Source: Asterella californica (lineage: Eukaryota; Streptophyta; Marchantiopsida; Marchantiales; Aytoniaceae). Taken from it: 64,000 nucleotides of DNA. A model generated the notes under the pieces. That model worked only from the letters and a program-made list of their open reading frames with translations, had not been told where the DNA came from and searched no databases. The stretch is taken from NCBI GenBank assembly GCA_036924285.1, contig JAYKYS010000023.1, forward strand, positions 682,001 to 746,000, given 5' to 3'. Each line of letters opens with the position of its first letter. The stretch's first letter is position 1. This document shows positions 29,824 through 41,900 of this stretch, piece by piece. The translations under genes and the position numbers were made by a program.

Positions 29824-31080
29824 TCATGTAGCTTCTCGAATTGAGTTGCCAATCCTTCGTAGCACATCCTTGTCTAGCTCTGTTCTAGCTACGGACCGCA
29901 CTACATCAGACCACAACCCAGTAGTCCCTTTCTCTCTCTCCATCTCCACTTTCACTCCACAGGTAGCAGCATTCACAAGAGAAACAGCATGTGATGCTGA
30001 TATCTCATTCACAAGTCTTTTCATACCACCCTTGCCAAAGTTGGTTCCCAACATCATCCCAGTTTTTCTCAGATGGATCTTACCATCTTTGAAGAAGATC
30101 AGATCCTTCCTCAATGCATCCGAAAACTCCCCACAATCTCTTCTTACATGGTCTAGGCTATCACACCATATACAACGATGAACAAAGCCTTCTCTCATCT
30201 GAGGTCTCTGCATAGCAGGCTGTACATTCTGCTCCTTCTCTTCTAACCTAGTGAGCTTAAGCTTAAGCTCCTTCATACCCTTAATCACCTCATCAAGCGG
30301 TGAGTCTTTATCTCTAGCAATTACCAAAGCGGGCTTAGTAGGCAACTGCTTGACAGGAATTATCAGAGGTGCTGCTTCCCTTACCACCAGCTTGTCCCTT
30401 CTTCTCTCTCTCTTGGCCAGCAAAGAAACAGCCTCTTCGACCTCCTTCCAATCAGTCTTCAATCCTCTCTCCTCACTCTTGTCTTCCAGCAACAGCTCAA
30501 GCTTCTCCTGAATAGTCACGTCCGCTGCTTGTAGGAAAAGCTCGGTCTTCTCCACCTCTAGTGTAAGCTTTTCTGTCCTAGAAAGCTGAGCATATTGACG
30601 ATCAAACTCCCTTAACAACTCATTTACAGACAAACCTTTCTTAGGTTTAACCACCCACTCCAAGAACGTTATCTTGGTCACCCTCTCTGAATCTTCAATG
30701 TAGTACTCCTCCTTCAAAGCGCGCATAAAGCTCTCCCAACTCTGTCCTTGCTGTTGCTTGAGCTCCTTCACACGCCCACGAATCTCAGGGACAACAGCAA
30801 GCTCAAAGTTCTCCACCATCTCCTTCTCAGACACCTTGTTCACCTCCATTTCCCTAGCATAGTATCGCACATACTTGGAAATATCTGTACCCTTGAACTG
30901 GTCCATCTGGTGCACCACAGATTGCAACGCCTTGGTTGCTAACACCTCCTTCCTCTCTGTGCTCTGCTGCTGCTGCATGAACATGGAAAAAGCCTGGAAC
31001 ATCTTCATCGTAGCAGCATCAAACTGAACAGGTTGCTGAGCAGCATCAACACCTCCACTTGATGATCCTTGGTTGGCCAT
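29824..31080 (-). CDS. gag: Element C gag (418 aa)
   Basis: Starts MANQGSSSGGVDAAQQPVQF at the first ATG after the leader. Residues ~20-200 are helical and charged (QSWESFMRALKEEYYIEDS; EWVVKPKKGLSVNELLREFD), as in Ty3 gag capsid domains. Residues 260-285 form a short Lys/Leu/Glu helix. The zinc knuckle is Cys303, Cys306, His311, Cys316 (CIWCDSLDHVRRDC). It would assemble the particle and bind RNA. It ends at a TGA that replaces a sense codon of the B homologue, so protease and gag were once fused. Sequence to the right is the leader and LTR. Confidence 0.88.
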   Translation of the reverse strand: MANQGSSSGGVDAAQQPVQFDAATMKMFQAFSMFMQQQQSTERKEVLATKALQSVVHQMDQFKGTDISKYVRYYAREMEVNKVSEKEMVENFELAVVPEIRGRVKELKQQQGQSWESFMRALKEEYYIEDSERVTKITFLEWVVKPKKGLSVNELLREFDRQYAQLSRTEKLTLEVEKTELFLQAADVTIQEKLELLLEDKSEERGLKTDWKEVEEAVSLLAKRERRRDKLVVREAAPLIIPVKQLPTKPALVIARDKDSPLDEVIKGMKELKLKLTRLEEKEQNVQPAMQRPQMREGFVHRCIWCDSLDHVRRDCGEFSDALRKDLIFFKDGKIHLRKTGMMLGTNFGKGGMKRLVNEISASHAVSLVNAATCGVKVEMEREKGTTGLWSDVVRSVARTELDKDVLRRIGNSIREAT

Positions 31081-31156
31081 GATATCTGATCTTGTAACAC
31101 TCTTAAGAAAACTCCCACCCTAGGTGTTTCACGTCGAGTTCACCAAAAAGAGAGTA
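31081..31156 (-). other. Element C leader with uncertain primer-binding site
   Basis: Only 76 bases lie between the LTR and the gag ATG. On the minus strand TGGTGAACTCGACGTG occurs about 13 bases inside the LTR end and starts with the TGG expected of a primer-binding site. I could not match it to a tRNA with confidence. Confidence 0.35.
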
Positions 31157-32529
31157 CGTCGGAGTGTGATCCGTCTACCTAGGAAAGCGCCGGGCTTCTG
31201 GCTGTGGTTGTTTACTCAAGAGGTTGGCTTTCAGGTCACAACAGGAGCTATAAACACTCACAAAGGAGTGTAGGATCCTCTAATATGCTCAAAAAGCGAA
31301 ATTTAGATCTCACTAGTAGTAATAGGTTTAGACGGTGAACTTTGGCACTCAAAGAGAGGAAAACTATGAAGGTTTAGACTTCTAAACTTCCCCTACATGT
31401 AAATCAGGCACTACTGAACACACACACGAAATTTCAGCCTGAGATTGAATTCTAGCACCGAGATGTTGACAGAAAAGTTCTGAGTAAGAGAATTATGGCA
31501 ATTTCTGGTACCTAGACAGCTATTCTGACCTAGAACAGAGAATTGGCTCGATGAATTTCAAATCTTCTGACAGTATTTGAAGTCTACAGGATGCTGAACA
31601 TCCCTGTGAAGTTGGGACTCCTGAATGTACACAGAACTCCAGATCTCCTCTTCTGAAGTCGCTGCTCTAGATTAAGAGCTTTTCAGACCCCCTCTGCTTC
31701 AGCGGCCGCCCTGAATTATTCAATCACTCAAATGATTCGAAACTTTTTGGACAGTCGTAGCCCTCCTGACAGTGAACGCAACCACGAAGTTTTGAAGTGA
31801 TTTTCTCAATTCTGCTGCAATTGGCACCGAAAACCCCAAAATCAACAAAAGTGATGCAGTTCTAGCACAATCCGAACTTCAATTGGGCATAACTCCTTGT
31901 TTATTGATCCAAATCGAGCAAAAATTTCACTGATAGTGCTTGGCACGACGAGCTCTCTTTTCCTGTGCTCTCAGATTTCGAAGATACCTCACCAAATGCT
32001 CGAACTCCACTCTAGAGCTCTGTTTCTAAACTTAGAGTTTTACAAAAGACAAAAATGGACCAATGGGAGTTCATAGCTCCACTTGACTGTCCTTTTGTGC
32101 CTTAAACTACCTGGTAACTTATCTACACTCATAGGCTACCACGTCAAGCCCCCTAGAGTGCCAGCGTAAAACTTAAACTACCTAAAACGACACGTAGCTC
32201 CGAAAATTAACTTAAATCAGCTAGAAAGCGTGCATGGGCGACAAGTAAGTACAACCCATGAGCTCAAACCCCTATCAGCATGGAAACCCTAAGTTATGTA
32301 CATTGAACGTCATAGACAAGTAAGAAGTCATTTGCACAAGCGCACAAATGCTTGAACAAGATAACTAACATACTATCAGCCTACTAGGACTCAAAATTGT
32401 GTTAACACCGTATGCAAAGGTGTCAAACATATACATAAAAGACTAGAAGTAATATGAGCAAACTTCTAAAACTACTAAACCTAAGCGTCGGAGTAGAAGT
32501 CAAGCATGTAGCCGCCAAGTAGCGCGACA
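31157..32529 (-). repeat. 5' LTR of element C
   Basis: The distal third (31157-31457) matches 17517-17817, the middle (31457-32265) matches 22425-23232 in reverse, and the head (32267-32529) matches 24929-25194. The inner end reads CGTCGGAG where the other copy has TGTCGGAG, so its terminal dinucleotide is mutated. Confidence 0.85.
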
Positions 32530-32640
32530 CCGTATGTTGATGTGTGATGGTTGTTCGAGAGGTTGGCACCGTCCAGTAGGAACGTCAATGTCGTTCCTAC
32601 TGGACGGTGGGTTTGTCCTCGATGTATATAGGAGGGATAG
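32530..32640 (+). pseudogene. Element E: second half of the PHD finger, rearranged
   Basis: CCGTATGTTGATGTGTGATGG encodes RMLMCDG, then CSRGWH. The equivalent of the Cys-containing loop seen in the 52 kb copy (MSCLTPPLSV) is replaced by an inverted copy of the following bases. The finger then ends with PTGRWVCPRC-like sequence in a shifted frame, so this copy cannot fold as a complete finger. Confidence 0.72.
32567..32609. repeat. Perfect 18-bp hairpin in the PHD remnant
   Basis: CACCGTCCAGTAGGAACG (32567-32584), a 7-base loop TCAATGT, then CGTTCCTACTGGACGGTG (32592-32609). The right arm matches E-family coding sequence and the left arm is foreign to it, which suggests a templated inverted insertion. 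Confidence 0.9.
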
Positions 32641-32809
32641 TCGATTAGATCTTTGCGTGGTATGGATTGCAGACAGACGACTAACGATGGGGTGATGTAG
32701 CACCCGGCCTCCTGATCCTTGCACCTATGAAGGTGTATATCACGTAGTTGGGATATAGAGCTATCTGGAGTTAGAGCGACCTAATCCTCAGTTAGGGAGG
32801 CGATTGTGA

Positions 32810-33295
32810 TACACTTGTGTATGTGTATGACATCGTCCATGTGTTATGTGTATGTGTGGTGTACATCTAACAGCGATGTATGTTGTGTAGCGATGTGTAT
32901 GCGCACGACAACTGTCACGTCAGTTTGGCACCTCGGCTAGGTTGACTGAGTGCGAAGTGACACATCCCGGTAAGGCCGTTAGTGTCGTTAGAGCGAGTTA
33001 GTGAGAGAGCCCACTAGGGGTATACTTTGTAGGTAAGGCTTGGAGGTCTTAGTTCTTCGAGTTGAGCCTTCAAGCTCCAGGCTATGGTGGATTCTCTTCG
33101 TGTTTAGAGTGGGTTTGGCTTGACCGTTTGTGAGTAATCTTTGTTGTTGTGTTGGAGATGGTAATTCTTTGTTCAGATTATTGTGGTACACTTGTGTATG
33201 TGTATGACATCGTCCATGTGTTATGTGTATGTGTGGTGTACGTCTGACAGCGATGTATGTTGTGTAGCGATGTGTATGTGCACGACAAGACCAAC
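32810..33295 (+). repeat. E-family LTR-like region with two copies of a ~105-bp head
   Basis: TGATACACTTGTGTATGTG at 32810 and TGGTACACTTGTGTATGTG at 33185 each begin a similar 105-bp stretch that includes ACATCGTCCATGTGTTATG. A purine-rich GTTAGGGAGGCGATTG precedes the first. The inverted relative at 51290-51780 has the same two-head structure, so the duplication is older than both copies. Confidence 0.65.
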
Positions 33296-33324
33296 GACGA
33301 GTAGCTCCAAGTGTTCGACCTGTA

Positions 33325-35098
33325 AGGAGTTCATAGCACATAACAACAATGACTACGGTTCTATAGAAGCTTATGTATATGCAGACAGACTTGAACTACG
33401 CTCGAATCCAACTATGGTTGAGCAAGCTGTTGAAGTTTCAGTTGAAATAATGAAGAGAGACAAAGAAAGATGCAATCTTGTTCGAGCGTTTCTAGAAGCA
33501 AGCAACGAACAAGATGCAATCGTAGAAGATAAAAGACGACAGGATGCTTCTGACTTAGATGCATGAGCACTTGATGACAATGAACGTCAAAGAGTTACGA
33601 GGAGAAGAGTAGCAAAGCCATCGCCATCTAGATCTGGACCAATTAGTACGGTTCCTACTACATAGAATATACTACAGCTTCACCGTCTGCAATAGATCTT
33701 ATGGAAGGTGTATAGGATTTGTCACAAGAGGCTACTGCTACTGATAGAGCACACAAGAAGAGGTTTACAACACAAGAGAAGAAGAAGACTCTAGCTTACA
33801 AGTTGGCTGCAGATATCGAAACAGCCACAGACTTGCGTATTGTTCTGGAGCAACAGATTTTAGATGCTAGAATTGGGTTCTCTCTTCATGAAGTAGTTGG
33901 TATCACGAAAAGAGAGTTTCATGAATTGTATTGATATCATGAAAAGAAAGAGGCCGGTGTTGGTAGAGCAAGTGACTAGTCAGATGGTTGCAATGGTGGA
34001 TGCTATTGACGTTGATGGAGCAGTTACGAAGCATGAGTTGCTGGTCTTGCTATTGTTGAGAATGAAGATGAAGAATTTGAGGAGGACAAGTCAAGCACAT
34101 ACAGTAATTTCAAATAGAATCATTGTGCAACAACAGAGACGTAGGTTCGACTTGGAGGGCTTTCTGAATTGATACATGCACTTATGGATCATGTGTCAAA
34201 AATCAACATTATTTCAAGGAGATGTATGAGAAGGAACAATGACCAATCAAAAAGAACCATGGTTGGGTACTTCGAGCTGCTAACAACCAAAAGGGTGAGT
34301 TACATGGAGCTTGTCCAGTATGCATGTAAAGATTAGAGAGGTAGATGTTGATCAACACTTCTTTGTATAGTCATCTGTCTCTTATCATGTCATACTGGAC
34401 CAATCTTACATCACCACTGTTCGAATGGAGGCAAAAGCGACGAATGATGAATCTCATTATGTCAGAATTCGGAGTCGGGATGACAAGTATTCAGTACAAA
34501 TTTTGACTATTTGGTCGATACATGAGCGAAATCGACAAACCCTTAGAGATTCTCAAACAAAGAGATGTAAGGGTTTTCGTAGTCCACTCTTGTAAAGCCT
34601 ATGACATGGGTGTGGAACCTACTGTTGAGATCCCGTCAGAGTTTATACACAAAGTGGAAGAGTCAGATGAGAAACATGTATAGGAGTTTGAAGAAGTATA
34701 CAGTATACATAGTTGACAATCTGGATTGTTGATATTAGAGAGCGATGGGTGGAGTCAGTTCAAGAGAGTTGAGGATATGGAAGAAAATACAAAAGATGGA
34801 TGATGAAACATGTATCAGAGTTGTGGCGTGCAAGGATTCTGCGTGAGAGTGATGTAGTTTTTGGCTTGTTTGAGGAGTTTGTGTTTGTATAGTCAGTTGA
34901 TAGTTGGTAGGACAGTGTAAGTAGATTGATAAAGAGGAAAGATGATATGATGATGATCTCTATCCACTTTCAAAAATATACGAGGAGATCGCTACGTATT
35001 TGTGGTTTTTTCTCCATCCGATGTAGAAGAGTGAAGAGAGGGATGCAGTTTGTTGATTCCTCAGGAGGCAAAAATCCATGAGAAGTACAAATCTGTAC
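33325..35098 (+). pseudogene. Second B-type element: decayed gag-protease to pre-RT fragment
   Basis: Colinear with 9000-10830 of element B. The frame 33358-33566 encodes RSNPTMVEQAVEVSVEIMKR and AFLEASNEQDAIVED. The frames 33719-34172 encode ETATDLRIVLEQQILDARIG and the acidic region. Protease traces (CATACTGGACCAATC for ILDQ) follow near 34390. Many stops and small indels show it is older than B. It ends exactly where an LTR of type K begins. Confidence 0.75.
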
Positions 35099-35345
35099 TG
35101 TAACGACTTATGTTACACATAGGAAGTTTGTCTATTAGTAAAGTGTTTAGTTATAACTAAATGTGGAGAATATTTATTTGCTGCCCAAGTACTTTAAGGA
35201 GGTATCAAGTTAGTCATGACTAGCTAAAGTTAGTTATGATTAAACTTAGCTGTAGTTTTGGGCAGAATTCAAATATTTCCTAAAGAGTTAGCACTACTAT
35301 CTTGTCGTCTTGTCTAAAAGGTATAAATGAGATGGAAAATATCTA
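35099..35345 (+). repeat. LTR K-type fragment, plus orientation
   Basis: TGTAACGACTTATGTTACACATAGG and the next ~240 bases match the reverse complement of 55641-55400, including the Thr/Lys-like AGTTAGTCATGACTAGC stretch. It then passes into A-type LTR sequence. Confidence 0.78.
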
Positions 35346-35349
35346 TCCT

Positions 35350-35930
35350 CTGAACTCCAAATCGATTGATCTTTACCTCCAAATTGTAGCCGTCCTCAAG
35401 AGCTTTTCAACGAGACTTCACACTTGGCACTGATCTCCAAGAAGACCTCCGGAACTCCAAAATCATCCGTGGAACTTGAATGAACTTGATTGGTCGAGAG
35501 TAGACAATTAAGAATAGAGATTGGAAACCACTTTATTTCCTATTTGACACCAAAGAACAAATTGTAACCCTAATACACCCTCACCCCTTCAAAGCTTGAA
35601 CAAAATACATCGGCCTCAACCTTAGGATAATCACCCTCGTTAGGCGATAGAGACTACAACGAGACGAGAATACTCAAGATTCAATACAAAGTCAAGATGA
35701 TGACCTTGAATTGATCTACGATGAAAAATACAACAAAAAGGAATAGGGAAGCCATCAGTTGATACAATATTTCTTGCGGTCCACGTAGGATGGCTGATCT
35801 TCCACAGACAATGACATCCGATATCCACGCAAACGTTGAAATAGACGTTGGCTGGAAAGTTCAGGTCAACCTGATTAATATCTTCAGTAACTTCCTCAGT
35901 AGCCACTCTCTTCTCTTCACTGAGGGACTA
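35350..35930 (-). repeat. Diverged LTR A-type sequence
   Basis: Landmarks shared with 2280-3010 in order: AATCGATTGATCT, CAAGAGCTTT, CTTGATTGGTCGA-like, and the ORF 2 homologue. Nucleotide identity is clearly lower than between A and F, so this is an old copy or a related family. Confidence 0.5.
35640..35906 (-). CDS. Diverged homologue of LTR ORF 2
   Basis: The 88-residue frame reads MATEEVTEDINQVDLNFPAN, then VYFNVCVDIGCHCLWKISH and FPIPFCCIFHRR. Compared with the 71-residue ORF 2, the match is DLNFPA-V-FN---V-I-C, then H and RN, then a hydrophobic PF block. It has no stop before the DLNFPA motif. Function unknown; it may be a remnant. Confidence 0.35.
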   Translation of the reverse strand: MATEEVTEDINQVDLNFPANVYFNVCVDIGCHCLWKISHPTWTARNIVSTDGFPIPFCCIFHRRSIQGHHLDFVLNLEYSRLVVVSIA

Positions 35931-38900
35931 AGTATAGCTAAAATTTATCCACCTCACTAGTTTTCCAATTAGATGCCCATGTCCATATGTTGTAACTTGT
36001 TCAAACATCAAATGAACGTGTTAGAGTTCAGGAATGAAGAATTGAGAATGAAATGAGCGCTTGATTGCCTAACCTAAAGAAAACGCGAACGTATGATCAT
36101 CTGACGTCTAATATCAGAATAGTGTGAGGGTGGACTCTCAACCACTCCCATGACTCAGGAAGAACTCCAAGAAAAAGAGGTAACAATGTCACAATGATCG
36201 CAAGTGTAGACCTTCACACTTGACTTACCTAAGCATCCCGTGTGATCCAGTCATAGCTCTTGTGCATCTTTCTCACATGAGATTTTATCCCTTGCGGGGT
36301 AAAAAACCTGACCACACACTAGACATAGTGTGTTTTAATTGATCTTGATCTCATGAGAAAGAATACCCATAGCAAGAAAAAAAGACGATATCTAACCAAA
36401 CGGTATCCATAACAAAACATCTCAAAATAATACTCTCAGATATAGAACTCTAATCCCTTAGAGATAAAGAACACACTAAACGTAACAACGAAGTCCTCAG
36501 AAATCTCTCAAGATCCCAAACAAAAAAGTTTTTAATTCTAAAAAACCTAAAAATATTTATACGCATTCATTTCTCCACCGATATATAAAAATTCTAGAAC
36601 CAACAAAAACAAAAAAATAAATGAAATGAACTAAAATAAATAATCTGCAGTAACTCAGCCCAATACACTCTACGCTGTGCTCTCAACCTAACCCTCTCCC
36701 CTCCCCTCTCGCAGCCGTACTCTCAACCCTTGTGAGTGAGTGCGTGCGCTAATTGCATTGCTATCTACCCTTTACCTCTGCCCAAATTCTCCCTTTCAGT
36801 CTCCACTTACGAGACAAGATCTCCGGATGAAATTACAGTCCTTAAATTACAGTGTACATCCCTTAGGTTTTTGTAGAACATCAGTCCCAAAAGACACCAA
36901 GCTTGTACTCGTGAGTCAACATAATCCAAGCATGATGAATATCTTTCCCCACGATCTTGTACAATTAAATTTTATTTTCTCTTATCAAAAAAATATAAAA
37001 ATATTATAAAAATATATTATAAAAATCAAATTAATTTATAAATAGTATATGGTAAACTAATCTCGAAATAATCAACTGATCCAGATATAAACCATAAATG
37101 AATACCAAACTTATAAGTTATTGGGTTATAAGTTTGAGATAATAATTCTCAAAATACATTATTATGTAAAAATATTAATTTATATTTTTAACTCTTTTTG
37201 TCGAAAAAATTATAACATAAATTAATGTACACCCATGTATACTTAGAAGTTCACATGAGGTGAATATCCTCCCTTAAAAAGTACAACTCATACAGCCGTG
37301 GGCAAGGTATTTATGTTTCTCTATTGCATGTTCTCCTCTTTCCTTCTATTCTATTCTGCTGCTTCCGGACACAACATCACAAGGGACGGGAACATGGACC
37401 TGCTCACCCGTTGCCTCATCTAAAGTCAAGGCATTTTCTCATGAACGGTGAACCTCACAGACTGACGAAGCGGATCATTCCCATATGAACTTTATCTGAG
37501 TCCTTCGTGCAGGTTTGAACTTGTCAACAGGCTTGTTGAGGCTGAGCTCTAGTCACGTGGAGGAATACTGGGAGATTACAAACAGGTTGGGTTCCGCACA
37601 CACGCAGGGCATTTCAGCGCGTCCGCATTTCTTTATGCTAATTATTCTTAAACCCTAGGTGCCTGTATGAAAGGAAGAAACGAATATCCTCTTTTTCTTG
37701 CCAGTGAAATTGGAGTTTGAGAGAAGTTTTGCTATGAACCGGAAAGGAGCGGAAAACTTTTTGTCTTGTATCTAAAAGGCTAGATGGTCTCTTCTTGGAA
37801 ACCATAAAGAGAAAAGAAATAGTGCAATCATACGCAGTCATTATGAAAACCAGAAAGAAAAATAAAGAAATAGATCCGGATAAATCACTAACGCTAGTCT
37901 CACAAATTCTATTGAATGGGTAGTTCTTTGTTGTATCAAGAAATTACATAAATATGTATATCCATCCATCTATTTTTGTGAACTTTTGTTCACTAATTAT
38001 TATAAAAATATTAAAATATTAAACAAAAATCATATATTAAATGAATAAAAATAATAAAAGTGTTTTATAAACATTAATTATTAGTCTTTATCTAGAAACA
38101 CAAGAAAATTAAGATATAAATCATAAAATATGAGTAGACTGCCGTGCTGCTAAAGAGGTATAATGCTGGGAAGGACGCAGATTACGTGCAGATATAAATC
38201 CAAGAACTTAAAAATAATTTATGTATTAATTGACTGAAAGTTTAATTTATTACTTGAACCTTTCCTTTCATATATTTACCACCCTCTCCATAGACAGATG
38301 GAGGGGTGTAAATATGCATGGGTGGCCAGGAAACAGGAAACCACACAAGCTATCACATCAAACTATCGCATGATGGGAAAGTCTCACCTCTCAACATGAA
38401 GGTGCAGAGTTTATCTCTCGTACTTCTCTGATAGAGGGATGGTAGAAATTCTAGTTTGATGAACAATAAAACTCAGTTCATAAATGATAAAATGATAAAA
38501 TTTCTCTTCTGTAAATACTACGTTTGGTCGAATAAAATCCATGATGAATAATATAAGTTTAATACAAATCAAAAACAAGAAGAAAAAGAAAATAAACCAC
38601 ACAACTTCGTTTCATTATTTATCAGTCGTTATTCAGCAATTCTTCTGCGTTTCCTGTGACGACAAGCCGAATCCACCAGACAAAAACCGGAAGACCAGAA
38701 AAGGCTGGAACGGTGATGCGGCCGGAGGAAAACTCCGTGTGCGAAATGGCAGCGGCTGATCTCCGCGCTCGCCAAACGCAGTGGGCGAATGCGGCGGCAT
38801 ACCTGCAAAAGCTCCAGTCGAAATATATGCAAGCAATCATCGAGCTGCCCACGATTTAGTTGTAGGCCAATCTACGTTTTGACAGACTGGCCTTGCGTTG

Positions 38901-41900
38901 GCTGGATTTTTACGGCATCTCGCCTTGACCGTGCTAGGAAACTCTGCAAGTCGAGAGAACAGGAAGTTGGAACTTTGCCATATCCACGATCCGTTGTTGA
39001 CTTTGGACACTCCGCGGAACGTTCGCGGATCTTGTCTCTGGTACTGTAGAACAGCGAGCGCAGACCGGTACCCTTTGTAGACCCCGAAACACAGCTGTGC
39101 AGGATGAGACTGAGGAGTCACTCACATGACTTTTGCGGAATGCTGACGCGGAGAATCAAGCGGAGGGGATCCTGTCTAGGCATAAAATCCAAAACTGTAT
39201 TAGAGTTCAGATAATGTCCTATCCAACTCAAGGTGAAACGGAAAGTTGGGACTCACATTACTCGATCACTGTCAATGTGTAATTAACAGGAGACATATGT
39301 AGAGCTGCGCTCGAGGCTAACCGGAGTTCCTTGGAAGATCAACCGGGATCTTTATATCAACCCGTATCTGAAAGATACAACCGGTTATACTTTTTATCTA
39401 GGATATTTTCCGGGTAACTCAAGGATTTCTCCCCGAGCACAGATGTAGAGAAACGAGTTACGAAGATGGTCGTCTAGTCCAACATAAGAACAGGGAGTGG
39501 TAGATAACTGGTAAATTACGCGGAATGCACACTGAATGAATCTGCGAGTTGCGTAAAGCAGAATTCTGAAGAAGTGCATTATGTGGGACGAAATATAAGA
39601 TCGACTCTGACATGCCGCAAAGTCCATTCTGTGGAATTTAGGAGTTCATGTGAGTGACTCTTTACATGCACGTCTTGCATTCAGATTGATAAGGCATTTT
39701 GACCTCCTGTCCTCACGTCAGGAGTGCGGTCAAATAATGCAAATCTTAAGGAGGATGGAGCAATAACGACAAGTACAAAATTTGTAGATTCGAGAAAATT
39801 TCTGCCGAGTACACATGAACTCACGATCTGCATTTCGTCGCAAGTGGGTTGGGGAGCATATCGACTCCATTTTGTCGACTTCGGGCTATCTCTGAACATT
39901 CGACGGCCCTCCGTTTCATTTCATAATCCTAAAATCCAGTTAATTTTCGTGAATTCATCACTTTAGTTCAAGTTCAGACTGCTCGCCGAAGGAAGTGGTC
40001 CGATCAAACGATGTCGGAGTCACGGAGTCCAACTATTTCACTCACAGTTTCCAAGAGCTACATATTTGCTTCTATGTGAGAGCATGGTGAGGTAAGAAAT
40101 CTCAGTTTCTCACGACTTCCGCCTATAACCATGACACGAAGCTCATCTTCGTATTATCGTCTCCAGCTCAGCTTTCAGCTATCGCCATCAATACCACACA
40201 CTCGCAGCCCACTTGTCCCCAGACTCCCCACCTTCTTTCCGAACTACTACTTCTACTACTACAACTATGTAGCTACATGATTCATTAGAGCTGTCCAGTT
40301 TCAAGTTTCAACCACAGCCGAACACCAAGTTTACGTGTCAAGTTACAGCAGTACTCCGAACTCTTACTGACCTAGCCAAGTGAAGGCCCCACACATCTTC
40401 AGGAGTTCGGGAAGCTGACAAACAAATTTGGGAAGTCCTCCAGCAGGAGATGAGGATCCATCACATGTCGCGACTGGCGAGAGAACAAACACTCCTCGAC
40501 TGATCATGACTTGGGAAGATGGAATAAGCACAGTTCTGGACAAGCTGGACTCGGCTTTCTGGACAAGTGAGTCTATCGCGCCGACTCTCGTTCTTAATTT
40601 CTTAACGAACACTTTCTATAGCATGTAGAACATACAACCAAAGTGACTGAGAATGTTTCGTCACACCGTCAACGGCCCGGAATGCTGAAGCTGCGTTCGC
40701 ATGCGCGGCTGGGTTCCGTCGACGCCGTTGTAATTGGCAGAGCCGCTTTTGGTGCGGGCGAAACTTTGGGCCGCAACCCAAACGACAGGAAAGGGACACT
40801 ATGCAAATCGAGCCGTATGATTACTGGAAATAGCGGGTAACATGAAGCTTAGGACAGCGACGGAGGGGTTTGGCATCGTTCTTTGATTTAGATTCGCTCA
40901 ACCATCGGTGCTCTTCACCGGTCGTCAAATTAACCGTAAAATTATAGAAGGATGATAAACATCACCAAAACTGACGTATCTGCAGACGGCGAAATCTCAT
41001 GATGTGAATGCAACTTAACAGCGTCCATGTTTCCGTCGACGGGAACGTAATCGCACAACAAGCGAGCAAAAGAATGGTCAGTGTGAATGCAACACTAGAC
41101 CTGGGCTTTGGTCGAGGTTTCAACCCCTGCGGGGTTTTACTTGCAATACAGGAGACTCAGCGGTAACTTCTATTTGCATCTAATTCTTGCTCATCTCAGT
41201 AAGGTGGACTTGGCTTCTTGCAAAGCCTTTCTCTCTTCGATTACGTATCGCACCTTTAGTATACATTATAGCGATTTGTCTTCGGTTACATTATAGCGAT
41301 GATGTCAATCTTCAGAACAAGGGGGACTACCCTATATTATCAAGATGTCAATCTTCAGAACTCTAGGGGGACTATCCTACCTTTAGGATTTTATGTCTCT
41401 TATGTGCAGCAGCGGGTCAGTAGAGCATTGCAGAAGGCGTTAACGACGATTTTATAGAAGAGAGTCGAGATATTTGCATCGTCTATTAGAGAAATGATAC
41501 ATCATTGACTCAGCTCATGGAAGCTTCAGTCTCCTTACTTGAGGGGGTTGCGCAGTTAGCTAGACATAAGTAGTATTATGAAATTCTTTTTTCTCCATCT
41601 TGTGTCTTATGATCCTCGTCTTGTATCCCATGGTGAGAATTTTCCCCACTTGTCTATTATGCTATTTCTCTTTCATGTGTAAAAGTCACACCAAGCCTTT
41701 AGCTTTTGTTCACGAGTGTTATATTCTTATTAAGATTATCGCATTGTTGACTCCAAATGCTTATTTTAAACTTCTGCCACTTCAAGCCATTATCGGATAT
41801 GAGCTACCTCGTTAGCAGTCGAGTGAGTCTGTAAGAAACTAAGGTAACTTACTCTAAGACGCTTAACTGGAAAGCATATACAGAATGTGTGGGAGAAGAA

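Larger units (their letters stand above)
17517..32529 (-). mobile_element. Element C: Ty3-type retrotransposon inserted in the PHD finger of E
   Basis: The outer ends are TGTCGGAGTG (17517) and AGCGCGACA (32529), flanked by CCGT at 17513-17516 and 32530-32533. The coding part (25243-31080) is on the minus strand and is the best preserved in the window. The right (5') LTR is 31157-32529. The left (3') LTR is present as 17517-17817 and 24929-25194, separated by unit N, and lacks an ~810-bp middle section. Confidence 0.87.
32530..33300 (+). mobile_element. Element E, right part: end of pol and LTR-like sequence
   Basis: Continues E from 17516. The stretch has a diverged, inverted relative at 51290-52070, which confirms that it belongs to the E family. 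Everything up to about 32640 is coding remnant; from about 32810 it is LTR-like. Confidence 0.78.

Noticed and set aside
29824..29829. In-frame TGA between gag and protease of element C as a programmed readthrough signal
   Set aside because: Element B has GGA (Gly) at the homologous position within conserved RAT-GW sequence, so a point mutation is the simpler reading.
38541..39125. Cluster of short open frames on both strands
   Set aside because: They lie in a GC-balanced patch, overlap each other, and show no recognisable motif.
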